DNA of 64,000 bases from Bog-473 sp963817735 (GCA_963817735.1 CAWFPP010000004.1:62001-126000), one strand, 5' to 3'; shown: positions 36,980 through 47,700, counted from the stretch's first letter. The notes: a model not told the origin generated them from the letters alone. Numbers and translations are program-made.

Positions 36980-37887
36980 TCCGGCACGGGTCCGGCGGCT
37001 GTGATCTCGCGCCGCGCCTGCTCGTCGAGCTCGCGGTCCACACGCACTGCTTTTCGCTCGTCCATGTGCATCCAGCGCAGAGCGACGGGGATCATCGGCC
37101 AGAGCATCAAGGTGTCACCGACGACCCACATGATGTCGCCACCCACATGGAGATCGGTCACATAGGACAGGCCCCAGGTCCGATGGGTGGCGAAGTAGGC
37201 GGGGAACAGTTCATGGCTGGCGCCGGCCAGCGACAGCCCGGTGAAGGTGTCGATCGGAATGGCCATGAACAGGTAGAAGAACTGCAGCGCGGGGTGGAGG
37301 CGATGGGCGTTGGGGTCGTTCCCGAAGATCTGCCGCCAGAACAGGTACCCGACGAGCAGGAAGGCCAGGTGCTCCGCGTTGTGCACGCTCTCGTGCTCGA
37401 GGGTGAGGTTGTACCAGCTGGTCAGGTGACTCACCGGGATCACGACGGCATAGAGGATGAAGGCCACGATGGGGTTCCCGAGTAACCGGGCCACGGGCGA
37501 GCGCAGCGCCTCGGTGACCACCAGGTGCGCCGTACCTGACGTCGAGCACCACGCCAGCCGCAGAGGGGAAGCGATGGCAAACAGCGGCGCCGCCACCATG
37601 ATGAGGATCAGGTGCTGGACCATGTGGTCCCAGAACAGCTCGCCGTCGTAGACGCCCACGAAGCTGAAGATGGCCACACCCGTGGTGAACAGGGCGCCGA
37701 GCCACGCCACCGTTTTCCCAACCGACCAGGGATGGCGCGGGTGGAGCGCGTTGTTGCGCTTGACGCCCCACAGATAGAGGACGAGGGCGGCGACGATCAT
37801 CGCCACGGGGACGAAGTCGAACTGCGTCGAGAGGAACTGCGAGCCCCCCAGTGGCGGGAGCCCCGTGCCGGCGAGGGCGGCGATCAC
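36925..37887 (-). CDS. ctaG: Cytochrome c oxidase assembly protein, CtaG (caa3) type
   Basis: 320 residues, intact, with seven or so TM helices: FVPVAMIVAALVLYLWGVKR, VAWLGALFTTGVAIFSFVGV, DHMVQHLILIMVAAPLFAIA, PIVAFILYAVVIPVSHLTSW, NAEHLAFLLVGYLFWRQIFG and GGDIMWVVGDTLMLWPMIPV. The His residues in HMVQH, HE..HN.EH and the family order match the caa3_CtaG copper-delivery-type membrane proteins. The soluble C-terminal tail is basic and Arg-rich. No cox genes are in the window. Confidence 0.85.
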   Translation of the reverse strand: MIAALAGTGLPPLGGSQFLSTQFDFVPVAMIVAALVLYLWGVKRNNALHPRHPWSVGKTVAWLGALFTTGVAIFSFVGVYDGELFWDHMVQHLILIMVAAPLFAIASPLRLAWCSTSGTAHLVVTEALRSPVARLLGNPIVAFILYAVVIPVSHLTSWYNLTLEHESVHNAEHLAFLLVGYLFWRQIFGNDPNAHRLHPALQFFYLFMAIPIDTFTGLSLAGASHELFPAYFATHRTWGLSYVTDLHVGGDIMWVVGDTLMLWPMIPVALRWMHMDERKAVRVDRELDEQARREITAAGPVPDHPPRSISSTRTPSGSVQ

Positions 37888-37908
37888 CTCAAGACGGTAC
37901 CGCCGGTC

Positions 37909-38916
37909 TCAGCCGTGCTGCCAAATGCGCTGCTGCACCGTCCGGGTGCCGTCCAGCGCAGCCTGGGTGAGAAGGTCCAGATCCTCGCCGGTCAGATGCC
38001 AGCCCAGGGCCCCTGCGTTCTGCCGCGCCTGGTCGCCGTTCTTGGCGCCCGGGATGGGCACCGCCCCCTGGGCGATGAGCCAGGCCAGCGCGACCTGGCT
38101 CGGCGAGCGGCCGCCGTGGGCCTCGCCGATGCGACGGAGCAGCGCCACGATGGCGTCGACCTCGGCCATGGGGTGGGCCGAGAAGGTACGGCCCCGGGGT
38201 GGCGGGTTGGCGGCGGAGTACTTCCCGGTCAGGCGACCCTGGCCGATCGGTGAGTAGGCCAGGGGCACGACGCCGAGCGCACGACAGGTGCTGATGAGCC
38301 CGACCCGCAGCGGCATGGCGCGCAGGAGGGAGAACTCGATCTGGTTGCTGGCCAGCCGAAGGCCCCGGGCGCGGAGAGAGGCGTCCATGGCCCGCGTCTC
38401 CTTGGCCGAGTAGTTCGACACGCCGACGGCGCGCACGATGCCTTCGGCGTGGGCGGTGGCCAGGGCCTCGGCCAGTGCGTCGTGGGAGCGCAGCGAGATC
38501 GGCCCGTGAATCTGGTAGAGGTCGATGACGTCGACCCCGAGCCGCTGGCGCGACTTGCGGGCCGCCGACAGGAGCGCCGCGCGCACGTTCACCTTCCATG
38601 GGCTCGGCATGAACTTGGTGGCGATGACGACCCGGCTGCGCACGCCCGGGTCGGCCGCGAGCAGTCGGCCGATGATGCGCTCGCTCTCACCGCCGCCATA
38701 GACCTCCGCCGTGTCGAAGAGGACCACGCCCGCCGCAATGCTCGCCTCCCAGGCCTCACGGATGGTCGATTCCGTCAGGGACTGGTCGTAGCCGCCCATG
38801 CCCCACGTGCCCTTGTCGCCCCAGGCCCAGGTGCCGACCCCGAGTGGCGGGACGGCGACGTCTGTACCCGCCAGCTCGATGCGATCTTCGGCGAACGGCG
38901 TGGGGGCATCGCTCAC
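37909..38916 (-). CDS. Aldo/keto reductase
   Basis: 335 residues from GTG 38916, which overlaps the hydrolase stop by four bases. PPLGVGTWAWGDKG, VVLFDTAEVYGGGESERIIG (catalytic Asp-Tyr of the tetrad), VVIATKFMPSPWKVNVRAAL (Lys), VIDLYQIHGPISLRSHDALA (His), VGVSNYSAKETRAMD, LASNQIEFSLLRAMPL and VPLAYSPIGQGRLTGKY, then IPGAKNGDQARQNAGALGW. All four catalytic residues are in place. NADPH-dependent; the substrate is unknown. Probably co-expressed with the hydrolase upstream. Confidence 0.88.
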   Translation of the reverse strand: MSDAPTPFAEDRIELAGTDVAVPPLGVGTWAWGDKGTWGMGGYDQSLTESTIREAWEASIAAGVVLFDTAEVYGGGESERIIGRLLAADPGVRSRVVIATKFMPSPWKVNVRAALLSAARKSRQRLGVDVIDLYQIHGPISLRSHDALAEALATAHAEGIVRAVGVSNYSAKETRAMDASLRARGLRLASNQIEFSLLRAMPLRVGLISTCRALGVVPLAYSPIGQGRLTGKYSAANPPPRGRTFSAHPMAEVDAIVALLRRIGEAHGGRSPSQVALAWLIAQGAVPIPGAKNGDQARQNAGALGWHLTGEDLDLLTQAALDGTRTVQQRIWQHG

Positions 38917-39799
38917 TGCGGAACCCCCGCCGTCGGAGCCCAGGCCAGATGCGCTTCGACGGCCGCCTGCCAGGCGGTCGCATGCGTGAGCTGGGGCGAG
39001 TGGTACGCCCCCGGAACGACGGTCAGCCGGCCGTGCGCCACCTCGCCGGCCAGCTCGGGCGCCTGGTCGACGAGCGGGTGGTCGTGCTCGCCCACAATGA
39101 CGGTGGTCGGACAGGCGATGGATGGCAGCCGGGACCGCAGGGAAGCGGCATCGTCGGGGGCGTCGCCCATCAGCACGCTGCCCAGTGCCTTCACGGCGTA
39201 GGGGTCCGTGCCGGCGTACAGGGCGTCCTTCTCCTTGCGCCACTCGGCCGGCGTGTGTCCCTCGATGAGCACGTCTTCGGGGCCGCCCATGCTGAGCGAC
39301 GCCGGCATGCCGCCCGCCGGGTCGAACGCGTCGATGAACCCGTGCACGAGCGCGCGCACCTCCTCGTCGGCCGGGAGGAAGGACCACGCGCTCGTGTCCA
39401 TGAGGATGAGTGAGCGCACGAGGTCCGGCCGGGCCAGCACGAGGCCCATGACCACCCGCCCGCCCATGGAGTGGCCCAGCAGGTCCACCGGCCCCTCCCC
39501 CACCGCCTCGAGAAAGGTGGCAAGGTCGGCCGAGAGCTGCTCGATGGTGTAGGCGTCGAGCAGGCCCGCCTTGGTCGAGTGGCCGTGTCCCCGTTGGTCG
39601 AGGGTCACGACGCGCCGGTCGGCCGCCAAGGGTCCGGCGACGAGCGCGAAGTCGTGGCCGGACCCGGTGAAGCCGTGGCAGAGCACGAGCGTGGGCGTCC
39701 CCGCCGGACTCGTCCCTCGCTCGGTCCAGGCCAGGTCGGCGCCGTACGGGCACTCGCGGGGATGGTCTTGGCTCTGTCAGCGGCTGCCGCTGGTGTCAT
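38913..39799 (-). CDS. Alpha/beta hydrolase, frameshift near the N-terminus
   Basis: VLCHGFTGSGHDFALVAGPL (oxyanion region), RRVVTLDQRGHGHSTKAGLL, EGPVDLLGHSMGGRVVMGLV with nucleophile Ser in GHSMGG, TTVIVGEHDHPLVDQAPELA (acid Asp region) and VVPGAYHSPQLTHATAWQ with the catalytic His. The best N-terminal start, MTPAAAADRAKTIPASAR at ATG 39799, is in another frame; joining at about 39745 gives YGADLAWTERGTSPAGTPTL before LVLCHGF. About 293 residues. The stop overlaps the AKR start. An esterase, lactonase or C-C hydrolase cannot be distinguished. Confidence 0.8.
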
Positions 39800-39809
39800 G
39801 CGCCCGTGT

Positions 39810-41031
39810 CTAGCCCGAGTCGACCGAGAGCGTCTGCACCGCCGACGCCGGCGCGGGCGCGCTCTCGGTCTGGACCGAGGCCACAGCGGCCCCCGGTGTC
39901 ACGGACACGTTGGTGCACGACCGCGCCTGGTTCCACGCCGCCAGCGCGGCGGTCGCCGCGTCGCCCGAGAGCGGCTGGGGCAGATCGTCGACGATCACGG
40001 CCGGCCGCCACGTGACCTGGTCGATGTGCCGGCCGGTCGCCGTGATCACGAGCGAGCCGCTGGCGTTCTCCGGCGGCGAGTTGTCGTAGAAGGCGAAATT
40101 GCCCAGGCCGTAGTCGACGTAGGCCGAGCCGAGGTAGCCACCGCCCAGAAGGACGTGGGCGTGGGTGCCCACGATGATGTCGGCACCGGCCTGCACGAGC
40201 AGCTGGGCCAGCGGCTCCTGCAGCGGGTTGGGGCAGGCGTCGAGCTCGGTCCCCCAGTGGAGATACACGACCACCGTGTCGGCGGTCTTGCGCGCCGCCT
40301 CCACGGCGGCCACCAGGTCGTTCACGTCGTAGGCCGACGCGAGCCCCGGCTGGGTGGCCGTCGCCGTCCACGCCGTCTGCAGGTCCGAGTCGATGACCTG
40401 GGTGGCGGCGATGATGGCGATGTGCTGGCCGTGGATGGTGGTGGTGTACGGGGTGAACGCCTGCGCCGCGTTCTGGCCGATGCCCAGGATGGTGTAGCCC
40501 GTCTGGGCCCGCGTCGTCAGCGCCATCTGCAGGCCCGCCGGCCCGCAGTCCTCACCGTGGTTGTTGGCCTCGGTGATGAGCGTCACGCCCGCTCCCTTGA
40601 ACGCGCTGACGGCGGACGCCGGCGCGGAGAAGACGTACTGCTTGTCCTGCGGTTGGGGGCAGGTGCCGTCGGTCAGCGCGGATTCGAGGTTCACCATGGA
40701 GAGGTCGACGCCCGACAGGAGGGCCGGCACCGTCGGCCCCAGCGCGTCGGCGGGGTCCGCCGCCAGCCGGTCTCCCAACGTGGTGCCGGCCGGGAAGTGC
40801 ACGTCCCCGCCGAAGGCGAAGGTGACGGCCTGCCCGTCGCCCTCCCAGTCCGGATCGAGGCGGGGGTTGCCGGCGTGCGGGGGCGGCGGCTTGTGGTGGT
40901 GGGCCGCCCCGCATGGCTCTGCCCCGCCGCCGCTCGGGCGCCCGCCGCCGCGGCTGAGGACGAGCACGAGGACGAGCGCCAGCGACCACGAGCCCGACCG
41001 CCCAGAAGCGGCGATTGCGCTTGACCCGCCG
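39810..41031 (-). CDS. CapA-like (PGA_cap) metallophosphatase-fold protein, frameshift at the N-terminus
   Basis: Family of poly-gamma-glutamate capsule synthesis protein CapA, calcineurin-like fold. Core: VTFAFGGDVHFPAGTTLGDR, DLSMVNLESALTDGTCPQPQ, VTLITEANNHGEDCGPAGLQ, VVVYLHWGTELDACPNPLQE, QLLVQAGADIIVGTHAHVLL and YVDYGLGNFAFYDNSPP; the D-H, N-E, N-N-H and H-x-H metal-binding elements are present. A TM anchor (FWAVGLVVA, then LVLVLVLS) is split by a break near 40978, so the upstream boundary (41031) is approximate. The protein should face outside the membrane. The neighbourhood has no other capsule gene, so the name describes the fold only. Confidence 0.75.
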
Positions 41032-41199
41032 CGAGGTCAGCCCGGGCGGCTCCGGCGGCGCGGCGGCGCGGCGGTGACGGCGTCGGCCTCGGGGACCGGG
41101 CGTGTGAGCAGGTCGGTCGGGGACGTGCGGCCACTCTAGGCACGGGGCTTCCGTTCGCCGGGCGCTCGAGGCCGGCCCGGTGCGCCGGTGCCGTGGGCG

Positions 41200-42365
41200 T
41201 CAGTGCGCGTGCGGCATGCAGAGATCGTCGTACTCGGCGATGACGATCTCGCCGGCGTCGGGCCCGCAGGCCGGGCAGGCCGGGTCCCGGCGCACCTTGA
41301 AGGTCCGGAAGGACTCCTCGAGCGCGTCGTAGGCCAGCAGCCGACCGATCAGCGGATCACCCAGGCCGAGGAGCACCTTGATGGTCTCGACGGCCTGAAT
41401 GGACCCGATGATGCCGGGCAGCACGCCCAGCACGCCGGCCTCCGCGCACGACGGGGCCAGCTCGGCCGGTGGCGGCTCGGGGATGAGGCAGCGGTAGCAG
41501 GGGCCGTTGTAGGGGTCGAAGACCGTGACCTGGCCCTCGAAGCGGAAGATGGAACCGTGGATCACCGGGATCCGCTTGAGCAGCGAGGCGTCGTTGACGA
41601 GGTAGCGGGTCGGGAAGTTGTCGGTCCCGTCGACGATGGCGTCGTAGCCGTCGATGATGTCGAGGATGTTGTCGGCGCCCGAGGCGCACGTCGTAGGTCA
41701 CGACGTTCACGTCGGGGTTGAGCGCCGTCAGCGTCTTCTTGGCCGAGTCGACCTTGCGGTCGCCCACCCGGTCCATGTTGTGCAGGATCTGGCGCTGCAG
41801 GTTGGACTCGTCGACGACGTCCATGTCGATGATGCCGAGCGTCCCGACGCCGGCCGCGGCCAGGTAGAGGGCCGCCGGTGACCCGAGGCCGCCCGCGCCG
41901 AGCAGGAGCACCTTCGAGCCCGAGCAGCTTCAGCTGGCCGACCTCGCCCACCTCGGGCAGCAGGAGGTGGCGCTGGTAGCGGTTGCGCTGGGCCGGGGTC
42001 AGGGTCTGGGGGGCGGCCCAGGGGCGGCCGTCGTCCTTCCACCTGTTGAAGCCGCCGATCAGCGACTGCACGTCGGTGTAGCCAGGTCGCCCATGGTCTT
42101 GGCCGCGAAGGCCGAGCGCACGCCCCCGGCGCAGTAGACGACGATCGGGGCCGCCTTGTCGGGCAGCTTGCCCTCCACCTGGAACTCGAGGTGGCCGCGG
42201 GGCAGGTGGACGGCGCCGGGGAGGGCGCCCTGCTCGTACTCGTCGGGCTCGCGGACGTCGAGGAAGGTCACGCCCGCCGCCCTCCAGCAGGGCTTGCGCG
42301 TCGGCCTGCTCCACCTCGCGGATGGACGCCTTGGCCTCGTTGAGCAGGTCTCGGGGAGTGGGCAC
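41200..42365 (-). CDS. Rhodanese-MoeB sulfurtransferase/adenylyltransferase, four frameshifts
   Basis: Activates a ubiquitin-like sulfur carrier (MoaD/ThiS type) by C-terminal adenylation and transfers sulfur. GTG start at 42365. Order: N-terminal rhodanese (VTFLDVREPDEYEQGALPGA, VVYCAGGVRSAFAAKTMG with the persulfide Cys), linker LTPAQRNRYQRHLLLPEVGE, then the ThiF domain (VLLLGAGGLGSPAALYLAAA, DMDVVDESNLQRQILHNMDR, DAIVDGTDNFPTRYLVNDAS, CYRCLIP and CPACG zinc pairs). Breaks near 42280, 42085, 41925 and 41690 interrupt this 1.2-kb gene. All parts are collinear and complete. The rhodanese-first order is the reverse of MoeZ/MOCS3, where the rhodanese is C-terminal. Confidence 0.8.
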
Positions 42366-42494
42366 TGTTCGAACCTCCGGGTCGCACCAGACCGTCCGTA
42401 CGGCTGGCATCGAACCGTAAAACACTACCAGCGGGGTCAACATTCCCGGGGACGTCCACAGCCCCGTCTGACCCCGGTGGAAGACTGCCCGGCC

Positions 42495-43114
42495 ATGGAA
42501 CTGCACGAGGCGATCCGCCGCCGCGCCATGGTGCGCAGCTTCTCCGCCGAGCCGGTCGACGCCCGACGTCGTCGACCGGATCCTCGAGGCCGCACTGCGC
42601 TCCCCCACGGCCGGCAACACCGGGGGCACGGCCTGGGTCGTCCTGCGAGGGGCCGGAGCAGACGGCGCGCTACTTCGAGGCCACGACCGACGAGGCCTGG
42701 CGCACACCGGCACCGCGAGTGGGCCGACGGGCTGGCGCCGGGCCCCGGTCGTGCTCCTCGCCTACTACCTCGCCCGAGGCGTACGTCGCCCGCTACGCCG
42801 AGGCGGACAAGGCGGGCTCCGGGCCTGGGCGACCGGAGGCGCGGCATGGCCCGTGCCGTACTGGATCGGCGACGCCGCATTCGGCGTCATGACCGTTCTC
42901 CTCGGCGTCGGTCGATGCCGGGCTGGGAGCGTGCATCCTGGGAGCGTTCCGGGGGGAGGCGGAGCTGGCCGCCGCACTCGGCGTGCCCGACGAATGGCGC
43001 CTCTTCGCCGCCGTTCTGCTCGGCCACCCCGACGGCAGCGACCACCGGTCGGCTTCGCTGGACCGGTCCGGTCCGAGTGCCACCCGGCGCATCCACCGGG
43101 GCCGGTGGCAGTGA
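42495..43114 (+). CDS. Nitroreductase-family protein, several frameshifts
   Basis: FMN-dependent reductase of the NADH oxidase/nitroreductase fold. MELHEAIRRRAMVRSFSAEP, then after a break at about 42562 PDVVDRILEAALRSPTAGNT (FMN-binding S-P-S/T-A-x-N), GTAWVVLRG, further broken pieces, then YWIGDAAFGVMTVLL, VDAGLGACILGAFRGEAELA and LGVPDEWRLFAAVLLGHPDG, ending at a TGA at 43112-43114. At least four breaks, near 42562, 42650, 42830 and 42900. Motif order is complete. Short members of this type act on quinones, nitro compounds or in F420-linked pathways; the substrate is unknown. Confidence 0.65.
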
Positions 43115-43163
43115 GCCTGTCCTTCGGCCATGCAGGGCGGACGGCAAGACCCAGCCTGTCGGG

Positions 43164-44003
43164 CTAGGTGTGCGACGTTGCCTTGAGGAATTGCAGAACA
43201 GATGAACCAAGAAATTCGTCTGTGTCCGCCTCTTGCGCGTCGTACCACTCGCCGGGTGGACCTTCGGCCCCGAGAGAGGTGGTCCGTAGGACAGTCGTCG
43301 GAATTTCTCGCGTCAGACCTCTCTCGACAAGATGTCGGAGAGCCCAGTCGTGAAAATCAAGAACCGCAGATTCGTAATCCCAACAGTCGTCAGTCACCTC
43401 AGCTGAGCACTCTTCGGCGAGTCGCGTCAGTGCATAGAAACGCTTGTAGGGATCTCCGGGCACGAAGAGTCCGATATCCGTCGCGGCCATGTCGCTGTAC
43501 TCCACGAATGTTCCGTGTCTCGGGCCAACGAGGCCCCGTCCTCGGCCCCACATCGATGTCCACATGTCACGTGGTCGGCGAACCAACCGAATGATCGTCG
43601 CCGCGGGGTACTGGTCTCGCAGCCACTGGACTCGGAATGAGGCCCGGGTGAACTTGATCACCACGGGGCGTTCGGAAGAGTCCACGAGAAAGTCGATGAA
43701 ATCCCGCATCTCGGGTGCTCGATCACGAGCTTGGAGGAGGAACCTTTCACGACTGAACCACGGTCGCCACAGAGAACCTAACGCTGAGCGGTCAAGCAAC
43801 CGGTATTCGGAGAATACGTCGGCGATGTCCGTATGAGTGCGGTCCACTGGAAGCAGCGTCGGATCGTCAACCAGATCCAAAAGAGACTCGTGGAATGGTT
43901 CACAGTAGGACGTGTAGTGCTCTGGAGACGTGCGCAGCAAGTTCCAGAACATCGTCGAGCCGCTTCGGAATTGCCCGACTAGAAAGATGGGGCCGTCTTT
44001 CAT
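43164..44003 (-). CDS. Sulfotransferase-family protein
   Basis: Transfers sulfate from PAPS to a hydroxyl or amine. 279 residues, intact. The 5'-phosphosulfate loop is FLVGQFRSGSTMFWNLLRTS and the 3'-phosphate region is IIRLVRRPRDMWTSMWGRG, with PVVIKFTRASFRVQWL between. Acceptor could be a carbohydrate or lipid. Composition is visibly lower in GC than flanking genes and codon choice differs, so it may have been acquired. It stands alone between the frameshifted nitroreductase and the adenosyltransferase, with about 160 bp of unannotated DNA upstream. Confidence 0.75.
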   Translation of the reverse strand: MKDGPIFLVGQFRSGSTMFWNLLRTSPEHYTSYCEPFHESLLDLVDDPTLLPVDRTHTDIADVFSEYRLLDRSALGSLWRPWFSRERFLLQARDRAPEMRDFIDFLVDSSERPVVIKFTRASFRVQWLRDQYPAATIIRLVRRPRDMWTSMWGRGRGLVGPRHGTFVEYSDMAATDIGLFVPGDPYKRFYALTRLAEECSAEVTDDCWDYESAVLDFHDWALRHLVERGLTREIPTTVLRTTSLGAEGPPGEWYDAQEADTDEFLGSSVLQFLKATSHT

Positions 44004-44162
44004 AAGTTGCCATGCTCTCCCATCACGCTGTGGTCAAGCTGAGGATCAGGTGGCGTTTCGAGGCCTGGCTTGACGCTGCTTCGAGGAAACGATTCCGCCG
44101 ACCGAAGAGCAGACATCTCCAGGCGAAAATCGGCATCGGAACCGGGATCGCCTTGACGTGAC

Positions 44163-44708
44163 TCAGCGCTTGGACAGCACGTGGTCGGGGCCCTCCTGCC
44201 AGCGCGCCATCGCCCACAACAGGTCGGAGAGCCGGTTCAGGTAGGCCACCACGAGCGAGCCCTCGCCGATGGGTTCGGCAACGGCGAGGCGTTCGGCGCG
44301 GCGCACGACGGTCCGGGCCAGGTCGAGGGCGGCGGCCACGCGGTTCTCGCCGGGCACGGTGAAGTCGCCCGGCATGTCGAAGCGGGCCAGGAGGTCGTCG
44401 ATCCCGGCCTCGAGCGCGGCCACCATGTCCGGCGTCACCAGGCTGGACCCCGCCTGCAGCTTCGTGCGGTTGTCCGGGGCGGTGGCCACCTCCGCCATCA
44501 AGATGTACAACTCACGGGCCAGCGTGACGAGACGGTCGTTGACCTCGGTCCCCTCCGGCGTTTCGGCGCGGGCCACCCCGATGGCGGCCTGGGCCTCGTC
44601 GACCACGCCGTTCAGCTCGATCCGCCACGAGTCCTTGCGCACCCGACCCCCGTAGAGCAGGCCGGTCGTCCCGTCGTCACCGCGCTTGGTGTAGATCCGT
44701 GGCGCCAT
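44163..44708 (-). CDS. Cob(I)yrinic acid a,c-diamide adenosyltransferase, PduO type
   Basis: Makes adenosylcobalamin from cob(I)alamin and ATP. ATG 44708: MAPRIYTKRGDDGTTGLLYG (ATP-binding N-terminus), VDEAQAAIGVARAETPEG, VTLARELYILMAEVATAPDN, FTVPGENRVAAALDLARTVV, RRAERLAVAEPIGEGSLVVA and YLNRLSDLLWAMARWQEG. These are PduO/MMAB hallmarks (R-RAER and the LNRLSD helix). About 181 residues. It diverges from metH with 55 bp between starts; the other B12 consumer in the window is the mutase at 34.9-36.5 kb, whose cofactor it would supply. Confidence 0.9.
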   Translation of the reverse strand: MAPRIYTKRGDDGTTGLLYGGRVRKDSWRIELNGVVDEAQAAIGVARAETPEGTEVNDRLVTLARELYILMAEVATAPDNRTKLQAGSSLVTPDMVAALEAGIDDLLARFDMPGDFTVPGENRVAAALDLARTVVRRAERLAVAEPIGEGSLVVAYLNRLSDLLWAMARWQEGPDHVLSKR

Positions 44709-44763
44709 GCCGCCGGATGCTACCGGCACCCGTTCGAGGAGCGGGGAGGGTCACCGGTATCCT

Positions 44764-47700
44764 GTGTCGGTGGCAACTCCATCCCCAGAGCTCCTCGGTC
44801 GGCTCGACCCGTCCGCCTCCACGTACCTGCAGGCGCTGCGCGAGCGCGTCGTCATCTTCGACGGCGCCATGGGCACCAACCTGCAGCTCCTGGGACTGGG
44901 ACCCGATGACTTCGGCGGGCCGGACCTCGAGGGGTGCAACGAGTGGCTGGTGGAGACCCGGCCCGACGTGGTGGCCCAGGTGCACCGCTCCTTCTACGAG
45001 GTCGGCTGCGACGTGGTCGAGACCGACACCTTCGGCTCGACCTCGGTGGTGCTGGCCGAGTACGGGAAGGCCGACCAGGCCCGGGACCTGACGCGCCGGG
45101 CCGCCGAGCTGGCCTGTGCCGTCCGTGACGAGTTCTCGACCCCCGAGCGCCCGCGCTGGGTGGCCGGTTCCATGGGCCCGGGCACCAAGTTCCCGACGCT
45201 CGGGCACATCTCGTACGCCGATTTCCGCGACGCCTACGAGGAGCAGGCGCTCGGGCTGCTGGAGGGTGGCGTCGACCTCCTGTTGATCGAGACCCAGTTC
45301 GACATGCTGTCGATCAAAGCCGCGGTCAACGGGGCCCGACGCGCCATGGTGGCGCTCGACCGCTACGTCCCGCTGCAGTGCCAGGTCACCATCGAGCTGA
45401 CCGGTCGCATGCTGCCGGGCACCGAGATCGGCGCCGCGCTGACCGTGCTCGATGCCATGCAGGTCGACGTGGTCGGCCTCAACTGCGCCACCGGACCGGT
45501 CGAGATGAGCGAGGCGCTCCGCCATTTGTCGGGGGCCAGCCGCGTCCCCATCGCCTGCGTCCCGAATGCGGGCCTCCCGTCGGTGGTCGACGGCAACATG
45601 CACTACGACCTCACTCCCGAGGACCTGGCGGCGCACCTGCACCGCTTCGTGACCGAGTTCGGCGTGACGGCCATCGGCGGGTGCTGCGGGACCACACCGG
45701 CCCACCTGGCCGCCGTGGTCGAGCGTTGCGCCGGGGCCACTCCGGCCGCCCGCACACCCGAGCACGAGCCGGCTGCCGCCTCCATCTACACCTCGGTGCC
45801 GTTCGCGCAGGACTCGTCCTACCTGGCCGTCGGCGAGCGGACCAACGCCAACGGCTCCAAGGCCTTCCGTGAGGCCATGCTCGATGCCGACTGGGACACC
45901 TGCGTCGGCATGGCACGGGATCAGGTCAAGGAGGGCTCGCATCTCATCGATGTGTGCGTCGACTACACGGGCGCCGACGGCGTCTCCGACATGCACGAGG
46001 TCGCCAGCCGCTTCTGCACGCAGTCGAGCGTGCCGCTCATGGTCGACTCCACCGAGGGCCCGGTGGCCCGCGCCGCGCTCGAGTGGCTCGGCGGCCGGCC
46101 CATCCTCAACTCGGTCAACCTCGAGGAGGGCGACGAGCCCGGGACGCGGCTCGACACGTTCCTGCGCCTCGCCCGCGAGTTCGGGGCCGCCGTCGTCTGC
46201 ACCTGCATCGACGAGGAGGGCCAGGCGCGCACGGCCGAGTGGAAGCTGCGGGCGGCGCGCAACATCCGCGACATCGCCGTCGAGCGCTACGGGCTGGCGC
46301 CCGAGGACCTCTTGTTCGATCCGCTGGCGCTGCCGCTGTCGACGGGCATGGAGGAGAGCCGCGAGGACGGGATCGAGACGATCGAGGGCATCCGCCGGAT
46401 AAAGGCGGAGCTGCCCGGCGTGTCCACCATTCTGGGGCTGTCCAATGTGTCGTTCGGCCTCAACCCGGCGGCCCGCCAGGTGCTCAACTCGGTGTTCCTG
46501 CACGAGTGCGTGGAGGCCGGGCTCGATTCGGCCATCGTGCACGCCTCCAAGATCCTCCCCTTGTCCCGGATCGACGACCGGGCCAAGGAGGTCTGCCTGG
46601 ACCTCGTCTACAACCGTCGCACCGACGACTACGACCCGTTGCAGGAGCTGCTCTCGCTCTTCGAGGGCGTCAAGGCCGACACCGGGCCGGCCGAGGACCA
46701 CAGCGACTGGCCCGTCGACCGGCGCCTGTCCCAGCGCATCATCGACGGCAACCGCAACGGCCTTGAGGACGACCTGACCGAGGCGCTCGAGTCGGGCACC
46801 GAGGCGCTGGCCATCGTCAACGACATCTTGCTGGAAGGCATGAAGGTCGTCGGCGAGCGCTTCGCCTCCGGCGAGATGCAGCTGCCCTTCGTACTGCAGT
46901 CGGCCGAGACAATGAAGGCCGCGGTGGCCTTCTTGGAGCCGCACATGGAGAAGTCCGACCAGGGCGGCAAGGGCACCGTGGTGCTGGCCACCGTCAAGGG
47001 CGACGTGCACGACATCGGCAAGAACCTCGTCGACATCATCCTGACCAACAACGGCTACCTGGTGGTCAACCTCGGGATCAAGATCGGCATCAACGAGATG
47101 GTCAACGCGGTCGAGGAGCACAAGGCCGACGCCATCGGCATGAGCGGGTTGCTGGTGAAGTCGACCCTCATCATGCGCGAGAACCTGGTCGAGCTCAACG
47201 ACCGCTCGTTGTCGAACATCCCCGTCCTGCTGGGTGGGGCCGCGCTGACGCGCACCTACGTGGAGCGGGACCTGCGCGAGGTCTACGACGGCCGGCTCTT
47301 CTACGGGCGCGACGCCTTCGAGGGGCTGCGCACCATGGACCGCCTGGTCGAGCTGAAGCGCAACGGCGAGGAGGACCCGCTGTTCGGACGCGAGATCTCC
47401 GAGCGCAACGTCCCGCGGCGCAGCCGGCTGGACCAGCAGGACACCACCCCGGTGGAGGGGCAGCCCGCCCGCGCCGACGTGGCGTCGGACAACGCGCTGT
47501 TCACGCCGCCCTTCGTCGGCACCCGGGTCGCCGTCGGCATCCCCATCGACGAGGTGGCCGAATACCTGAATCTCACTGCCCTGTTCCGCAACCAGTGGGG
47601 CTTCCGGCCCGAGAACGGCGAGAACGACACCGAATTCAAGGACCGGGTGAAGGCGACGCTGCGCGAGCAGCTGGGCAAGGCGAAGGAGGCCGACCTGCTC

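Noticed and set aside
44709..44763. Cobalamin riboswitch upstream of metH
   Set aside because: Only 55 bases separate the two divergent start codons; that is too short for the aptamer, and no B12-box-like sequence is seen.
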